Part shown: one piece after another, positions 38,511 through 47,284 of the stretch
Layout: each line of letters opens with the position of its first letter
Position numbering within the stretch: the stretch's first letter is position 1
Origin: Pseudomonas oryzihabitans
Lineage (GTDB): Bacteria; Pseudomonadota; Gammaproteobacteria; Pseudomonadales; Pseudomonadaceae
Direction: 5' to 3'
DNA: 64,000 bases
NCBI RefSeq assembly: GCF_024652905.1
Contig: NZ_CP102428.1
Location: 3,890,001-3,954,000 of the forward strand
Translations under genes and position numbers: made by a program
Notes under the pieces: generated by a model
Told to the model about the DNA's origin: nothing
Seen by the model: the letters and a program-made list of their open reading frames with translations, nothing else
The model's database searches: none

Positions 38511-38891
38511 ATGAGCAAGCAAGTGATCCACACCGACAAGGCGCCTGCCGCCATTGGTACCTATTCCCAGGCGATCAAGGTCGGTGACACCGTCTATCTC
38601 TCCGGGCAGATCCCGCTCAATCCCACCAGCATGGAGCTGGTAGACGGCTTCGAGGCCCAGGTGGTCCAGGTGTTCGAGAACCTCAAGTCCGTGGCTGAGG
38701 CCGCCGGTGGTTCGCTGGCCGACATCGTCAAGCTGAACATCTTCCTGATCGACCTTTCGCACTTCGCCACCGTCAACGAGATCATGGGTCGCTACTTCCA
38801 GCAGCCGTATCCCGCCCGCGCCGCCATCGGCGTGGCCGCGTTGCCCAAGGGCTCCCAGGTGGAAATGGACGGGGTGTTGGTGCTGGGCTGA
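38511..38891 (+). CDS. ridA: RidA, enamine/imine deaminase
   Basis: A 126-aa trimeric YjgF/YER057c/UK114 protein that hydrolyses reactive 2-aminoacrylate-type enamines. Visible blocks are [48 protein letters not shown] and [20 protein letters not shown]; the latter contains the catalytic Arg in ARAAIGV. The ATG at 38511 has GGAG upstream, and a 19-residue longer frame is rejected. It is 59 nt after spoT, as in other Pseudomonas. Confidence 0.95.
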   Translation: MSKQVIHTDKAPAAIGTYSQAIKVGDTVYLSGQIPLNPTSMELVDGFEAQVVQVFENLKSVAEAAGGSLADIVKLNIFLIDLSHFATVNEIMGRYFQQPYPARAAIGVAALPKGSQVEMDGVLVLG

Positions 38892-38905
38892 TCCCGACAC
38901 AGAAC

Positions 38906-39006
38906 TCGTAGATTGGGCTGAGCACAGCGAAGCCCAACAACGGAACATGCTGTCAGCCCCGCCTTGTTGGGCTTCGACGATGGAGCCGTCTCAACCCAAC
39001 CTACGA
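38906..39006. repeat. Palindromic repeat, family 2 copy 1 (~101 bp)
   Basis: The 17-bp outer arms TCGTAGATTGGGCTGAG and CTCAACCCAACCTACGA pair with two mismatches. Internal GAAGCCCAACAA / TTGTTGGGCTTC form a second stem. The sequence matches the reverse complement of the element at 60331, so the two copies lie in opposite orientations. It sits between ridA and the catalase terminator. Confidence 0.8.
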
Positions 39007-39047
39007 AGGTAGGGAGGCATTGCAGCCGTGCCGGTGCGCCGTAACGA

Positions 39048-39084
39048 CCGCTCCTACAGCAGCATCAATCTTCTGTAGGAGCGG
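39048..39084. repeat. REP-type hairpin (GTAGGAGCGG class)
   Basis: CCGCTCCTACAG (39048-39059) and CTGTAGGAGCGG (39073-39084) are perfect 12-bp arms around a 13-nt loop. They are followed by CCCATGGCCGCGATGG, which is a very common Pseudomonas REP sequence. Only one copy is seen in the window. Confidence 0.75.
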
Positions 39085-39133
39085 CCCATGGCCGCGATGG
39101 CCTAAACGGGCAACGATCGCGATAGCCCCAAAA

Positions 39134-39169
39134 GAAAAAAGCCGACCGTCTCGCGACGGTCGGCTTTTT
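39134..39169 (-). terminator. Bidirectional terminator after catalase gene
   Basis: GCCGACCGTC-TCGC-GACGGTCGGC is a perfect 10-bp stem with an A run on the left and TTTTT on the right. It lies 15 nt beyond the catalase stop codon on the minus strand and can also stop plus-strand transcripts from ridA. Confidence 0.92.
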
Positions 39170-39183
39170 CATGCCTGCCTGAA

Positions 39184-41313
39184 TCAGGCCGGGATGGACT
39201 TGATCTTCGGCATCCGCGCCCAGCAACGGTGCTTGGCGATGGCGGCGAAGAAATCCTGCTGCACCGCCTTGAAGTCACCGCCGGTGAGCAGTGCCTCGTC
39301 GGGGCTCAGGTAGACCGCCTTGAGCAGCTGCTCGGCTTCGCCGGTGAGGGCGATGGCCTTGAGGTGCTTGTAGGCTTCCAGCAGGTAGTGCTTGATCACG
39401 CCGTCGTCGAGCATGGCCTTGACGCTCTCGGCGCCGCCCGGCACATAGACTGCGTCCAGGGCTACCGAAGGCATGCCCTCGGCCGAGCCGTCCACGGCCA
39501 CTTCACTGCCATCGGCGGCCTTGACCGGGCCGGCGGTGGGGCCGAGCACCTTCACATGGGCGCCTTCGGCCTTGAGTGCCTGCTTGATGGCGTCCACTTC
39601 ACTGGCGATGACGCCGTCACCCACCAGTACCGCCACCTTGAAGCCCTTGATGTTGCCGGACAGCAGGTTGAGCTGGCTCAGCGCCGGCGACTTGTCGATG
39701 GAGATCTGGCGCGGTTGCACGGTGGGTGCGGTGGGCGGCGTCACGCCGATCTTCTTGGCGACCTTCTGCGCCAGGTCCAGATCGATGTTGGCGAGGATCT
39801 CGTTGACCTGACGCTCACGGATCCACATGCGCTCGACCTTGCCCAGCTCGAAGCTGTAGGCATCGGCGACGTGGGCCTGCTCGGCTTCCGACAGGCTGTT
39901 GTAGAACAACGTGGCCTGGGAGAAGTGGTCGCCGAAGGACTCGCTGCGCTCGCGCACCTTGTAACCGTCGATGCGCTCGTAATAGCTCTCGAAGCCGCCA
40001 TCCTGGGGTGCTGGCGGCGTTTCCTTGGGCCAGCCACCGTCGATGGAGTTGGGCTCGTAGGAGGCACGGCCCTTGTCGATGGTCATGCGGTACTTGGCGT
40101 CACGCTGGCCATTGTGGTTCGGCACCACCGGGCGGTTGACCGGCAGTTCATGGAAGTTCGGCCCACCGAGGCGGCTGATCTGAGTGTCGGTGTAGGAGAA
40201 CAGCCGACCCTGCAGCAGGGGGTCATTGCTGAAGTCGATGCCGGGCACGATGTGGCCGGGGCAGAAGGCCACCTGCTCGGTTTCGGCGAAGTAGTTGTCC
40301 GGGTTGCGGTTGAGCACCAGCTTGCCCAGGGGCGTGATGGGTACCAGCTCCTCGGGAATGATCTTGGTGGCGTCGAGGATGTCCCAGTCGAACTTGTGCT
40401 CGTCTTCCTCGGGGATGATCTGCACGCCGAATTCCCACTCGGGATAGTCACCGGCCTCGATGGCTTCCCAGAGGTCGCGGCGGTGGGCATCGGTGTCCTT
40501 GCCCGCCAGCTTCTGGGCTTCGTCCCACACCAGGGAACGCACGCCACCGGCGGGTTTCAGGTGGATCTTGACGAAGACGCCCTTGCCGGCGGTATTGATC
40601 ATGCGGAAGGTGTGGATGCCAAAGCCCTGCATGCTGCGCAGGTTCACCGGGATGGCACGGTCGGTCATGGTCCAGAGCACCATGTGCGCCGACTCGGGCA
40701 CCAGGGAGACGAAGTCCCAGAAGGTGTCGTGGGCGCTGCCGCCCGTGGGTATCTCGTTGTGCGGCTCGGGCTTCACCGCATGGACGAAGTCGGGAAACTT
40801 GATGGCGTCCTGGATGAAGAAGACCGGCATGTTGTTGCCGACCATGTCCCAGTTGCCTTCCTCGGTGTAGAACTTGATGGCGAAGCCGCGCACGTCGCGC
40901 ACGGTATCGCCCGAGCCTCGCGGGCCCTGCACGGTGGAGAAGCGCACGAACACCGGGGTCTGGTGGTTGGGGTCGCGGAAGAGGGCGGCCTTGGTCAGGT
41001 CGGACCAGTTCTGGTAGGGCTGGAAGTAGCCATAGGCACCGGTGCCGCGGGCATGGACGATGCGCTCCGGGATGCGCTCGTGGTCGAAGTGGGTGATCTT
41101 CTCCCGCATGATGAAGTCTTCGAGCAAGGAGGGTCCGCGGGTGCCGGCGCGCAACGAATTCTGGTTGTCGGCGATCTTCACGCCGTGGTTGGTGCGCAGT
41201 GCCTGGCCGGTGGCATCGGAGCGGAACTGCTCCAGCTGCTCGAGTTTCTTCGAGGTGTTCTGGCGATCCAGGGTATCGGTACCGGCGAGTTCACTCTTGG
41301 GGGGCGTAGCCAT
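39184..41313 (-). CDS. katE: Large-subunit catalase, HPII/KatE type
   Basis: A 709-aa clade 2 haem catalase that dismutates hydrogen peroxide. Catalytic His87 lies in [12 protein letters not shown], Asn160 in VGNNMPVFF, and the proximal haem ligand Tyr374 in [14 protein letters not shown]. The C-terminal ~150 residues (from [12 protein letters not shown]) are the class I GAT/flavodoxin-like domain that marks the large clade. An ~80-residue N-terminal extension is also typical. KatE enzymes are usually stationary-phase (RpoS) controlled. It is divergent from metN and followed by a strong terminator. Confidence 0.94.
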   Translation of the reverse strand: MATPPKSELAGTDTLDRQNTSKKLEQLEQFRSDATGQALRTNHGVKIADNQNSLRAGTRGPSLLEDFIMREKITHFDHERIPERIVHARGTGAYGYFQPYQNWSDLTKAALFRDPNHQTPVFVRFSTVQGPRGSGDTVRDVRGFAIKFYTEEGNWDMVGNNMPVFFIQDAIKFPDFVHAVKPEPHNEIPTGGSAHDTFWDFVSLVPESAHMVLWTMTDRAIPVNLRSMQGFGIHTFRMINTAGKGVFVKIHLKPAGGVRSLVWDEAQKLAGKDTDAHRRDLWEAIEAGDYPEWEFGVQIIPEEDEHKFDWDILDATKIIPEELVPITPLGKLVLNRNPDNYFAETEQVAFCPGHIVPGIDFSNDPLLQGRLFSYTDTQISRLGGPNFHELPVNRPVVPNHNGQRDAKYRMTIDKGRASYEPNSIDGGWPKETPPAPQDGGFESYYERIDGYKVRERSESFGDHFSQATLFYNSLSEAEQAHVADAYSFELGKVERMWIRERQVNEILANIDLDLAQKVAKKIGVTPPTAPTVQPRQISIDKSPALSQLNLLSGNIKGFKVAVLVGDGVIASEVDAIKQALKAEGAHVKVLGPTAGPVKAADGSEVAVDGSAEGMPSVALDAVYVPGGAESVKAMLDDGVIKHYLLEAYKHLKAIALTGEAEQLLKAVYLSPDEALLTGGDFKAVQQDFFAAIAKHRCWARMPKIKSIPA

Positions 41314-41598
41314 GGAAAGTCCTCATCAGGCGCCTGTAGGGCGCTCTTTGCGTCCCCTACGGAATGTGGGGCGAATTCAGGCAGTCCTCTAGTGACTCGC
41401 GGTCCAGAGCCGGTGTTCCGTTTGGCTGATGCGAAGCGACGGGCTGTGCGCCTGGCGCTTGGTCATTGTCTGGGCTGGCCATATGCCTTTATTGGCGTAA
41501 TACCCGACAACAAGTGCTAAGCAGATATAAGCGCGCACGTTAAACTGCGCGGCTGGATCACCATCCTGTTGTCTGACGTTACCCACAAGGTTTTTCCA

Positions 41599-42606
41599 TT
41601 GATCGAATTCCACGCTGTCCACAAGACGTACCGCACGCGCGGTCGCGAGGTCGCGGCGCTCCAGCCGGTCGACCTGAGGATCGAAGCCGGCGAGATCTTC
41701 GGCCTGATCGGCCATTCGGGTGCCGGCAAGAGCACCCTGTTGCGCCTGATCAACCGCCTCGAAGCTCCCAGTGGCGGTCGCCTGCAGGTCGATGGCGCCG
41801 AGGTCACCACCCTGGGCGCGACCGAGCTGCGCGATTTCCGCCGCCGCATCGGCATGATCTTCCAGCACTTCAACCTGCTCTCGTCCAAGACCGTGGCGGC
41901 CAACGTGGCCCTACCGCTGGAACTGGCCGGCGGCCGTTCGCGGGCGCAGATCGCCCAGCGGGTCGAGGAGCTGCTGGCGCGGGTCGGGCTGTCCGACCAG
42001 GCGCGCAAGTACCCGGCGCAACTGTCCGGCGGCCAGAAGCAGCGCGTCGGCATCGCCCGCGCCCTGGCCACCGAGCCGAAGATCCTGCTCTGCGACGAGG
42101 CCACCAGCGCCCTCGATCCCCAGACCACCGCCCAGGTGCTGCAACTGCTGGCCGAGCTCAATCGCGAGCTGGGCCTGACCATCGTGCTGATCACCCACGA
42201 GATGGACGTGATCCGCCGCGTCTGCGACCGCGTCGCCGTGCTCGACGGCGGCGCCGTGGTGGAGCAGGGCACCGTGGCCGATGTCTTCCTGCATCCGCAG
42301 CACCCCACCACCCGCCGCTTCGTGTTCGAAGCCGAGCACCAGGACGAGGCCGAACTGGCCGACGCCTATGCCCATGTCGAAGGGCGCATCCTGCGCCTGA
42401 CCTTCCGCGGCGAAGCCACCTATGCACCGCTGCTGGGCCATGTCGCCCGGGAGACCGGTGTGGACTACAGCATTCTCGGCGGTCGCATCGACCGCATCCG
42501 GGACGAGCCCTATGGCCAGCTCACCATCGCCCTGGTGGGCGGTGACCTGGACGCCGCCCTGGCTCGCTTCCAGGCCGCCGACGTCACCGTGGAGGTCCTG
42601 CGCTGA
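41599..42606 (+). CDS. metN: MetN, methionine ABC importer ATP-binding protein (TTG start)
   Basis: A 335-aa cytoplasmic ATPase of the D/L-methionine importer. Walker A is GHSGAGKST, the signature LSGGQKQ, and Walker [14 protein letters not shown]. The C-terminal ~90 residues form the NIL methionine-sensing domain ([18 protein letters not shown]). The family start MIEFHxVHKTY begins at the TTG at 41599, with AAGG 8 nt upstream (41587-41590). An earlier TTG at 41569 would add 10 unconserved residues and lacks an RBS. It overlaps metI by one base (TGATG). Confidence 0.92.
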   Translation: MIEFHAVHKTYRTRGREVAALQPVDLRIEAGEIFGLIGHSGAGKSTLLRLINRLEAPSGGRLQVDGAEVTTLGATELRDFRRRIGMIFQHFNLLSSKTVAANVALPLELAGGRSRAQIAQRVEELLARVGLSDQARKYPAQLSGGQKQRVGIARALATEPKILLCDEATSALDPQTTAQVLQLLAELNRELGLTIVLITHEMDVIRRVCDRVAVLDGGAVVEQGTVADVFLHPQHPTTRRFVFEAEHQDEAELADAYAHVEGRILRLTFRGEATYAPLLGHVARETGVDYSILGGRIDRIRDEPYGQLTIALVGGDLDAALARFQAADVTVEVLR

Positions 42607-43271
42607 TGGACGAACTCTTCAGCAACATCGACTGGGCCGAGATCTGGCAGGCGACCCAGGACACCCTGGCCATGCTTGGCTGGTCCATGCTCTTCACCCT
42701 GATCCTCGGCCTGCCGCTGGGCGTGCTGCTGTTTCTCACCAGCCGCCGCCAGTTGCTGGAGCAGCCGCTGGTCTACGGCATCCTCTCCTTCGTGGTCAAT
42801 GTGCTGCGCTCGGTGCCCTTCATCATCCTGCTGATCCTGATGATCCCCATCACGGTCTGGCTGATCGGCACCTCCCTGGGCGTCGAGGGCGCCATCCCGC
42901 CGCTGGTGGTGGGCGCCGCGCCCTTCTTCGCCCGGCTGGTGGAAACCGCCCTGCGCGAGGTCGACCGCGGCATCATCGAGGCGACCCAGGCCATGGGCGC
43001 CAGTCTCTGGCAGATCGTCACCCGCACCCTGTTGCCCGAGGCCCTGCCCGGGCTGATCGCGGCCACCACCGTCACCGCCATCGCCCTGGTGTCCTACACC
43101 GCCATGGCCGGGGTGATCGGCGGCGGCGGCCTCGGCGATCTGGCCATTCGTTTCGGCTACCAGCGCTTCCAGACCGACGTCATGGTGGTCACGGTGCTCT
43201 TGCTGCTGGTGCTGGTCCAGGTACTGCAGATGGTCGGCGATCGGCTCGTCGCCCATTTCAGTCGTCGTTGA
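42606..43271 (+). CDS. metI: MetI, methionine ABC importer permease
   Basis: A 221-aa inner-membrane permease with five or six hydrophobic segments. The EAA loop is AMGASLWQIVTRTLLPEALPG near residues 125-145. It starts inside the metN stop, so it is translationally coupled. It is followed after 45 nt by the first metQ. Length and order MetN-MetI-MetQ are standard. Confidence 0.93.
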   Translation: MDELFSNIDWAEIWQATQDTLAMLGWSMLFTLILGLPLGVLLFLTSRRQLLEQPLVYGILSFVVNVLRSVPFIILLILMIPITVWLIGTSLGVEGAIPPLVVGAAPFFARLVETALREVDRGIIEATQAMGASLWQIVTRTLLPEALPGLIAATTVTAIALVSYTAMAGVIGGGGLGDLAIRFGYQRFQTDVMVVTVLLLLVLVQVLQMVGDRLVAHFSRR

Positions 43272-43316
43272 TTCAGGCTTCATCCACTCGAAGGTTTTGC
43301 ACAAGGAAAATCCCAG

Positions 43317-44105
43317 ATGTCGCTGAAACGTACCCTGCTGTCCCTGGCCTTCGGCCTAGGTGTTGCCACCGCCGCCCAGGCCGCCGAGACCCTGACCGTT
43401 GCGGTCAATCCGGTTCCCCATGCGGAGATCCTGGAATTCATCAAGCCGCAGCTGGCCAAGGAAGGCGTGGACCTGAAGATCAAGGTCTTCACCGACTACA
43501 TCCAGCCCGATCGCCAGACCGATCAGAAGCAGGTGGATGCCAACTACTTCCAGACCAAGCCCTATTACGCCAGCTACCAGAAGAGCAACCCGAGCAGCGA
43601 CCAGGTGCCGGTGGTGGCGGTGCACGTCGAGCCCTTCGGTGCCTACTCGCAGAAGATCAAGGACATCAAGGAACTCAAGGACGGCGCCACCGTGGCCATC
43701 CCCAACGATCCGAGCAACTCCGGTCGTGCGCTCCTGCTGATCGCCAAGCAGGGCCTGATCACCCTCAAGGATCCGAGCAACGTCACCGCCACCCCGCGTG
43801 ACGTCGTCGAGAATCCCAAGCACCTGAAGTTCAAGGAGCTGGAAGCCGCGACCCTGCCGCGCGTGCTGAACCAGGTCGACCTGGCGCTGATCAACGCCAA
43901 CTACGCCCTGGAAGCCAAGCTGGTGCCGACCAAGGACGCCCTCTTCATCGAGAGCGGCGAGTCGCCCTATGCCAACCTGCTCTATACCCGCGCCGACAAG
44001 GCCAATGACCCGGCCATTCAGAAGCTGGCCAAGGCCCTGACCACTCCCGAGGTGAAGCAATTCATCGAGAAGAAGTACCAGGGCGCCGTCGTGCCCGCGT
44101 TCTAA
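43317..44105 (+). CDS. metQ: MetQ-type methionine-binding protein, first copy
   Basis: A 262-aa NLPA/MetQ periplasmic binding protein. The signal peptide MSLKRTLLSLAFGLGVATAAQA has no lipobox Cys, so it is soluble rather than a lipoprotein. Family blocks are NPVPHAEILEFIKPQLAKEG, DANYFQTKPYYASY, VAIPNDPSNSGRALLLI and DLALINANYALEAKL. AAGGA precedes the ATG. It is about two-thirds identical by eye to the next gene, consistent with local duplication. Confidence 0.9.
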   Translation: MSLKRTLLSLAFGLGVATAAQAAETLTVAVNPVPHAEILEFIKPQLAKEGVDLKIKVFTDYIQPDRQTDQKQVDANYFQTKPYYASYQKSNPSSDQVPVVAVHVEPFGAYSQKIKDIKELKDGATVAIPNDPSNSGRALLLIAKQGLITLKDPSNVTATPRDVVENPKHLKFKELEAATLPRVLNQVDLALINANYALEAKLVPTKDALFIESGESPYANLLYTRADKANDPAIQKLAKALTTPEVKQFIEKKYQGAVVPAF

Positions 44106-44175
44106 GAACCTCGCTCCAGCTGCCGCCGGCGCCCCCAGAGGCACCGGCGGTTCCACCCCGCCTTAGGAAACTGCC

Positions 44176-44952
44176 ATGAAGAAACTGCTCGCCACCGCCG
44201 CCCTGTTGGCCGCCAGCCTGACCGCCCACGCCGCCGAGACCCTCAGCGTCGCCGCCACCCCGGTGCCTCACGCGGAGATCCTCGAATTCGTCAAACCCCA
44301 GCTGGCCAAGGAAGGGGTGGACCTGCAGATCAAGGTCTTCACCGACTATGTGCAGCCCAATCTGCAGGTGGCCCAGAAGCGTCTGGACGCCAATTTCTTC
44401 CAGCACCAGCCCTACTTGGATGAATTCAACAAGAGCCGTGGCACCGACCTGGTGACCGTCGCCCAGGTGCACGTCGAGCCTTTCGGCATCTACTCGCAGA
44501 AGATCAAGAAGCTCGACGAAGTCCGCGAAGGCGCCGTCGTGGCCATCCCCAGCGACGCCACCAACGGCGGTCGCGCCCTGCTGCTGCTGGAGAAGGCCGG
44601 CCTGATCAAGCTCAAGGACAGCGCCAACATCCTCGCCACGCCCAAGGACATCGCCGAGAATCCCAAGAAGCTCAAGTTCAAGGAGTTGGAAGCCGCGACC
44701 CTGCCGCGCGTGCTGAATCAGGTCGACCTGGCGCTGATCAACACCAACTACGCCCTGGAAGCCAAGCTCAACCCGACCCAGGACGCCCTGCTGCTGGAAG
44801 GCAAGGAATCGCCCTACGCCAATATCCTGGTCGCCCGTCCGGACAACAAGGACAGCGACGCCGTGCAGAAGCTGGCCAAGGCGCTGAACACCCCGGCGGT
44901 GAAGCAGTTCATCGAAGAGAAGTACAAGGGTGCCGTGGTGCCCGCGTTCTGA
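44176..44952 (+). CDS. metQ: MetQ-type methionine-binding protein, second copy
   Basis: A 258-aa paralogue of the preceding gene. The signal peptide is MKKLLATAALLAASLTAHA, again with no lipobox. It shares blocks TPVPHAEILEFVKPQLAKEG, DANFFQHQPYLDEFN, AATLPRVLNQVDLALINTNY and the same C terminus GAVVPAF. Differences cluster in the middle, including the likely ligand pocket, so affinity or specificity (D/L-methionine, sulfoxide) may differ. It is followed by a strong terminator that ends the operon. Confidence 0.9.
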   Translation: MKKLLATAALLAASLTAHAAETLSVAATPVPHAEILEFVKPQLAKEGVDLQIKVFTDYVQPNLQVAQKRLDANFFQHQPYLDEFNKSRGTDLVTVAQVHVEPFGIYSQKIKKLDEVREGAVVAIPSDATNGGRALLLLEKAGLIKLKDSANILATPKDIAENPKKLKFKELEAATLPRVLNQVDLALINTNYALEAKLNPTQDALLLEGKESPYANILVARPDNKDSDAVQKLAKALNTPAVKQFIEEKYKGAVVPAF

Positions 44953-44966
44953 TCGTGGTTAGAAAT

Positions 44967-44997
44967 GAAAAACGCCGGCCCAGTGCCGGCGTTTTTC
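44967..44997 (+). terminator. Bidirectional terminator after met operon
   Basis: AACGCCGGC-CCAGT-GCCGGCGTT is a 9-bp stem with flanking A and T runs, 15 nt after the second metQ stop. It also serves the converging MFS gene that ends at 45007. Confidence 0.9.
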
Positions 44998-45006
44998 ATG
45001 GGCTGC

Positions 45007-46176
45007 TCAGGTCGGCTCGGTGACCGTCGCCGGTGCGCTGCCTCGGCGCCCAACGATCACCAGCAATACCGCGGCGCCGGCCGCCATCAGCAGCGGCAGG
45101 GCATGGCCGGTGAGCCATTGGCTGGCGGCGCCGGTGACCAGCGGACCGACCAGGCAGCCGAGGCCCCAGAGCTGGGCGATGCAGGCGTTGGCGCTGACCA
45201 GCTCGGCGTCACGGTAGCGCTCGCCCACCAGGATCAGTGCCAGGGTGAAGAGGCCGCCGGCGGTGGCGCCGAACAGCACCAGCAGCGGCCAGACGCCCGG
45301 GGTGTGCAGCAGCAGTGGCAAGGCCAGGCTGACCGCCAGCAGCCCCAGGGTGCAGCCTAGGAACAGGCCCTGGCGCGAGAGGCGGTCGGCGAGCAGGCCC
45401 AGGGGCAGCTGCAGCAGAGCATCGCCCACCACCACGGCGCTGACCATGTACAGCGCCAGTTGCTGGCCGAAGCCCTGGTTGAGGGCATAGACCGGCAGCA
45501 GGGTAAGGATCATCGCCTCGAAGCAGGCGAACAGCGCTACCGCCCAGGCGATGGCCGGAGCGCCGCGGCAGAAGTCCAGCAGCGCCTGCCAGGCGGCGGT
45601 GTGGCCGCCGGCGGCTGGGGCGCCTTGGCGACCGAGCAGCAGGGCGGCGCCACCGAGCATGAGCAGGGCGCCCAGCCAGAAGCCCTGGTCACCCTCGGTA
45701 CCGAGCGCGCCCAGCAGCAGCGGACCGGCCAGTTGGCTTAGGGCGTAGCTGCTGCCGTAGAGGGCCACCAGGCGACCCCGCCAGCGATCGGTGATGACCT
45801 GGTTCATCCAGCTTTCGCCCAGCACGAAGACCAGGGTGAGGATGGCGCCGAGCGCCAGGCGCAGAAGCAGCCACAGGGGGTAGCTGGGCAGCAGCGACAG
45901 CAGAATCAGCGAGGCGGCACCCGTCACCAGGCATAGCTGCATCAGTCGTGGCGTGCCGACTCGTGAAGCGAGGCGCCCGGCCAGGCTGGCGCCGGTCAGG
46001 ATGCCAATGGCCGGCGAGGCGGCCATGACACCGATGGCGAAGCTGCCATAGCCCCAGCCCTCCAGGCGCAGCGAGACCAGCGGCATCGACAGGCCGATGG
46101 CCAGGCCCACGCTGATGACACTGCCCAGTACGGCGAAATAGATGGCCCAGGGCATGGGGGAGGGTGAGGAAGTCAT
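45007..46176 (-). CDS. MFS transporter (YcaD-like)
   Basis: A 389-aa inner-membrane protein with about 12 helices. The start LGSVISVGLAIGLSMPLVSLRLEGWGYGSFAIG resembles the YcaD/MFS_1 group. ALGAILTLVFVLGESWMNQVITDRWRGR and ALYGSSYALSQLAGPLLLG are the central conserved blocks. The substrate is unknown. It converges on the met operon and is divergent from rubredoxin. Confidence 0.82.
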   Translation of the reverse strand: MTSSPSPMPWAIYFAVLGSVISVGLAIGLSMPLVSLRLEGWGYGSFAIGVMAASPAIGILTGASLAGRLASRVGTPRLMQLCLVTGAASLILLSLLPSYPLWLLLRLALGAILTLVFVLGESWMNQVITDRWRGRLVALYGSSYALSQLAGPLLLGALGTEGDQGFWLGALLMLGGAALLLGRQGAPAAGGHTAAWQALLDFCRGAPAIAWAVALFACFEAMILTLLPVYALNQGFGQQLALYMVSAVVVGDALLQLPLGLLADRLSRQGLFLGCTLGLLAVSLALPLLLHTPGVWPLLVLFGATAGGLFTLALILVGERYRDAELVSANACIAQLWGLGCLVGPLVTGAASQWLTGHALPLLMAAGAAVLLVIVGRRGSAPATVTEPT

Positions 46177-46329
46177 GGGCTTAGCCTAGCTGATGAACGC
46201 GGACGACGGACAGTCGTCAAGAGCCGCTATAGAGCCACCGGCAGCGGCCTGGGTTCTGGCACGGTTGGCCTTTGCCAGGCTTTCGCGTAGCGTGCGCGCT
46301 ACCTGAAGCCGGTTGAGAGATAACAGAAC

Positions 46330-46497
46330 ATGCGGAAATGGCAGTGCATCGTGTGCGGCTATATCTATGACGAAGCCCTGGGCTGGCCGGACGACGGCAT
46401 CGCTCCCGGAACGCGCTGGGAAGATGTGCCCGAGGATTGGTTGTGCCCGGATTGCGGCGTGGGCAAGGGTGACTTCGAGATGATCGCCATCGGCTGA
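46330..46497 (+). CDS. rubA: Rubredoxin
   Basis: A 55-aa one-iron redox protein. The two Cys pairs are Cys6/Cys9 in [10 protein letters not shown] and Cys39/Cys42 in [14 protein letters not shown], with the aromatic core WQC and [11 protein letters not shown] between them. Rubredoxins pass electrons to alkane hydroxylases or other partners, usually through an NADH-dependent reductase. Here no reductase gene is adjacent; the neighbour is the convergent HU gene. GAGAG lies upstream of the ATG, about 12 nt away. Confidence 0.95.
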   Translation: MRKWQCIVCGYIYDEALGWPDDGIAPGTRWEDVPEDWLCPDCGVGKGDFEMIAIG

Positions 46498-46524
46498 TCG
46501 GCTCCGCGTGCGCCACGCGGACAC

Positions 46525-46550
46525 AAAAAAGGCATCGCACGAGCGATGCC
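46525..46550 (-). terminator. Terminator after HU gene
   Basis: GGCATCGC-ACGA-GCGATGCC is an 8-bp stem with six A on the plus-strand left (46525-46530), that is a T run on the minus strand. It lies 35 nt beyond the HU stop and within the short rubredoxin-HU convergent gap. Confidence 0.88.
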
Positions 46551-46585
46551 TTGTGGCTGCAGCGGCCATCCCTGCCGCCTCATCC

Positions 46586-46861
46586 TCAGCCTTCGATGCT
46601 GTCCTTCAGTGCCTTGCCCGGCTTGAACGCCACCGTGTTGCTCGCACGAATCTTGACCGGCTCGCCGGTCTGGGGATTCTTCCCCATGCGAGCACCGCGA
46701 TGACGCGGCAGGAAGGTACCGAAGCCGACCAGCGTCACGCTGTCCTTGCGGTGCAGCGCATTCGCGATCTCGTCCAGCAGCGTGTTGAGCACAACGTTGG
46801 CTTGTTCCTTAGGAAGTCCGACTTTTTCTGCAATCACAGTCGCCAATTCAGGCTTGCGCAT
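46586..46861 (-). CDS. HU/IHF family DNA-binding protein
   Basis: A 91-aa nucleoid protein. MRKPELATVIAEKVGLPKEQANVVLNTLLDEI is the dimerisation helix region, and VGFGTFLPRHRGARMGKNPQTGEPVKI is the DNA-binding saddle and beta-arm. I chose the ATG at 46861, with GAGAGG at 6-7 nt; the earlier in-frame ATG at 46882 lacks an RBS. The main Pseudomonas hupB usually sits near lon, so this is an extra HU copy like the one beside rubredoxin genes in P. aeruginosa (recollection). The upstream gap is AT-richer than the surroundings. Confidence 0.9.
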   Translation of the reverse strand: MRKPELATVIAEKVGLPKEQANVVLNTLLDEIANALHRKDSVTLVGFGTFLPRHRGARMGKNPQTGEPVKIRASNTVAFKPGKALKDSIEG

Positions 46862-47097
46862 AGCTACCTCTCGTGGAGTCATTTTTAGCCGTGTGGGCGT
46901 CGCATGGCTTTCCTGGCAAAGCGATTACCCCCGGGATAGAGGGTGGCCCGACACAAAGATCGTTGGTGCGACAAAAGTCGAACCAGATAGCGTTATAAGG
47001 CAAAGCCGAGAAGAGCGAAAGTTAATTAGCAGACTATTAGCCGTTGGTAGGATGACTGACCCCGGCTTCGGCCTTTATCCGCTGATTTGCGCACTAT

Positions 47098-47118
47098 TTG
47101 TGGACAGATTGTCCACAA
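47098..47118. promoter_or_regulatory. 21-bp perfect palindrome, operator-like
   Basis: TTGTGGACA-GAT-TGTCCACAA has two exact 9-bp arms around 3 nt. TTGTCCACA differs from the DnaA box TTATCCACA at one base, so two opposed DnaA-like boxes are also possible. The regulator is unknown. Confidence 0.5.
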
Positions 47119-47237
47119 TATGACCAATGGCGAGGCCGTCCAGATTTTAGCGAGATGCTCTGGCAAGCCACTGTTGGGTCGAATGGAGCGTCTTGATGTC
47201 AAGGCGTCTTTGCATCATTTCGTTACCAAAACGGCCG

Positions 47238-47268
47238 GATGGCGGAGCGACCAGAAGGCTCCGCCATC
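47238..47268 (-). terminator. Stem-loop after SulP gene, probable terminator
   Basis: GATGGCGGAGC and GCTCCGCCATC form a perfect 11-bp stem with a 9-nt loop, 16 nt beyond the SulP stop. On the minus strand four T follow about 6 nt after the stem, so the U tract is short. Confidence 0.6.
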
Positions 47269-47284
47269 GCTAGCAAACCGGCGC

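Larger units (their letters stand above)
46862..47284. other. Gene-free AT-richer region between HU and SulP genes
   Basis: 423 nt with no supported protein gene; the small open frames have no RBS or recognisable product. It must hold the HU promoter. It contains a perfect 21-bp palindrome (47098) and a stem-loop near the SulP stop (47238). Its base composition is clearly lower in GC than the flanking genes. Confidence 0.55.

Noticed and set aside
39229-41520. Long plus-strand frame opposite the catalase
   Set aside because: KatE on the minus strand has all catalytic residues and a matching terminator; the plus frame is a shadow.
47098-47118. Replication origin
   Set aside because: Only one palindrome resembles DnaA boxes; there is no cluster of boxes, and dnaA/dnaN or parAB are absent from the window.
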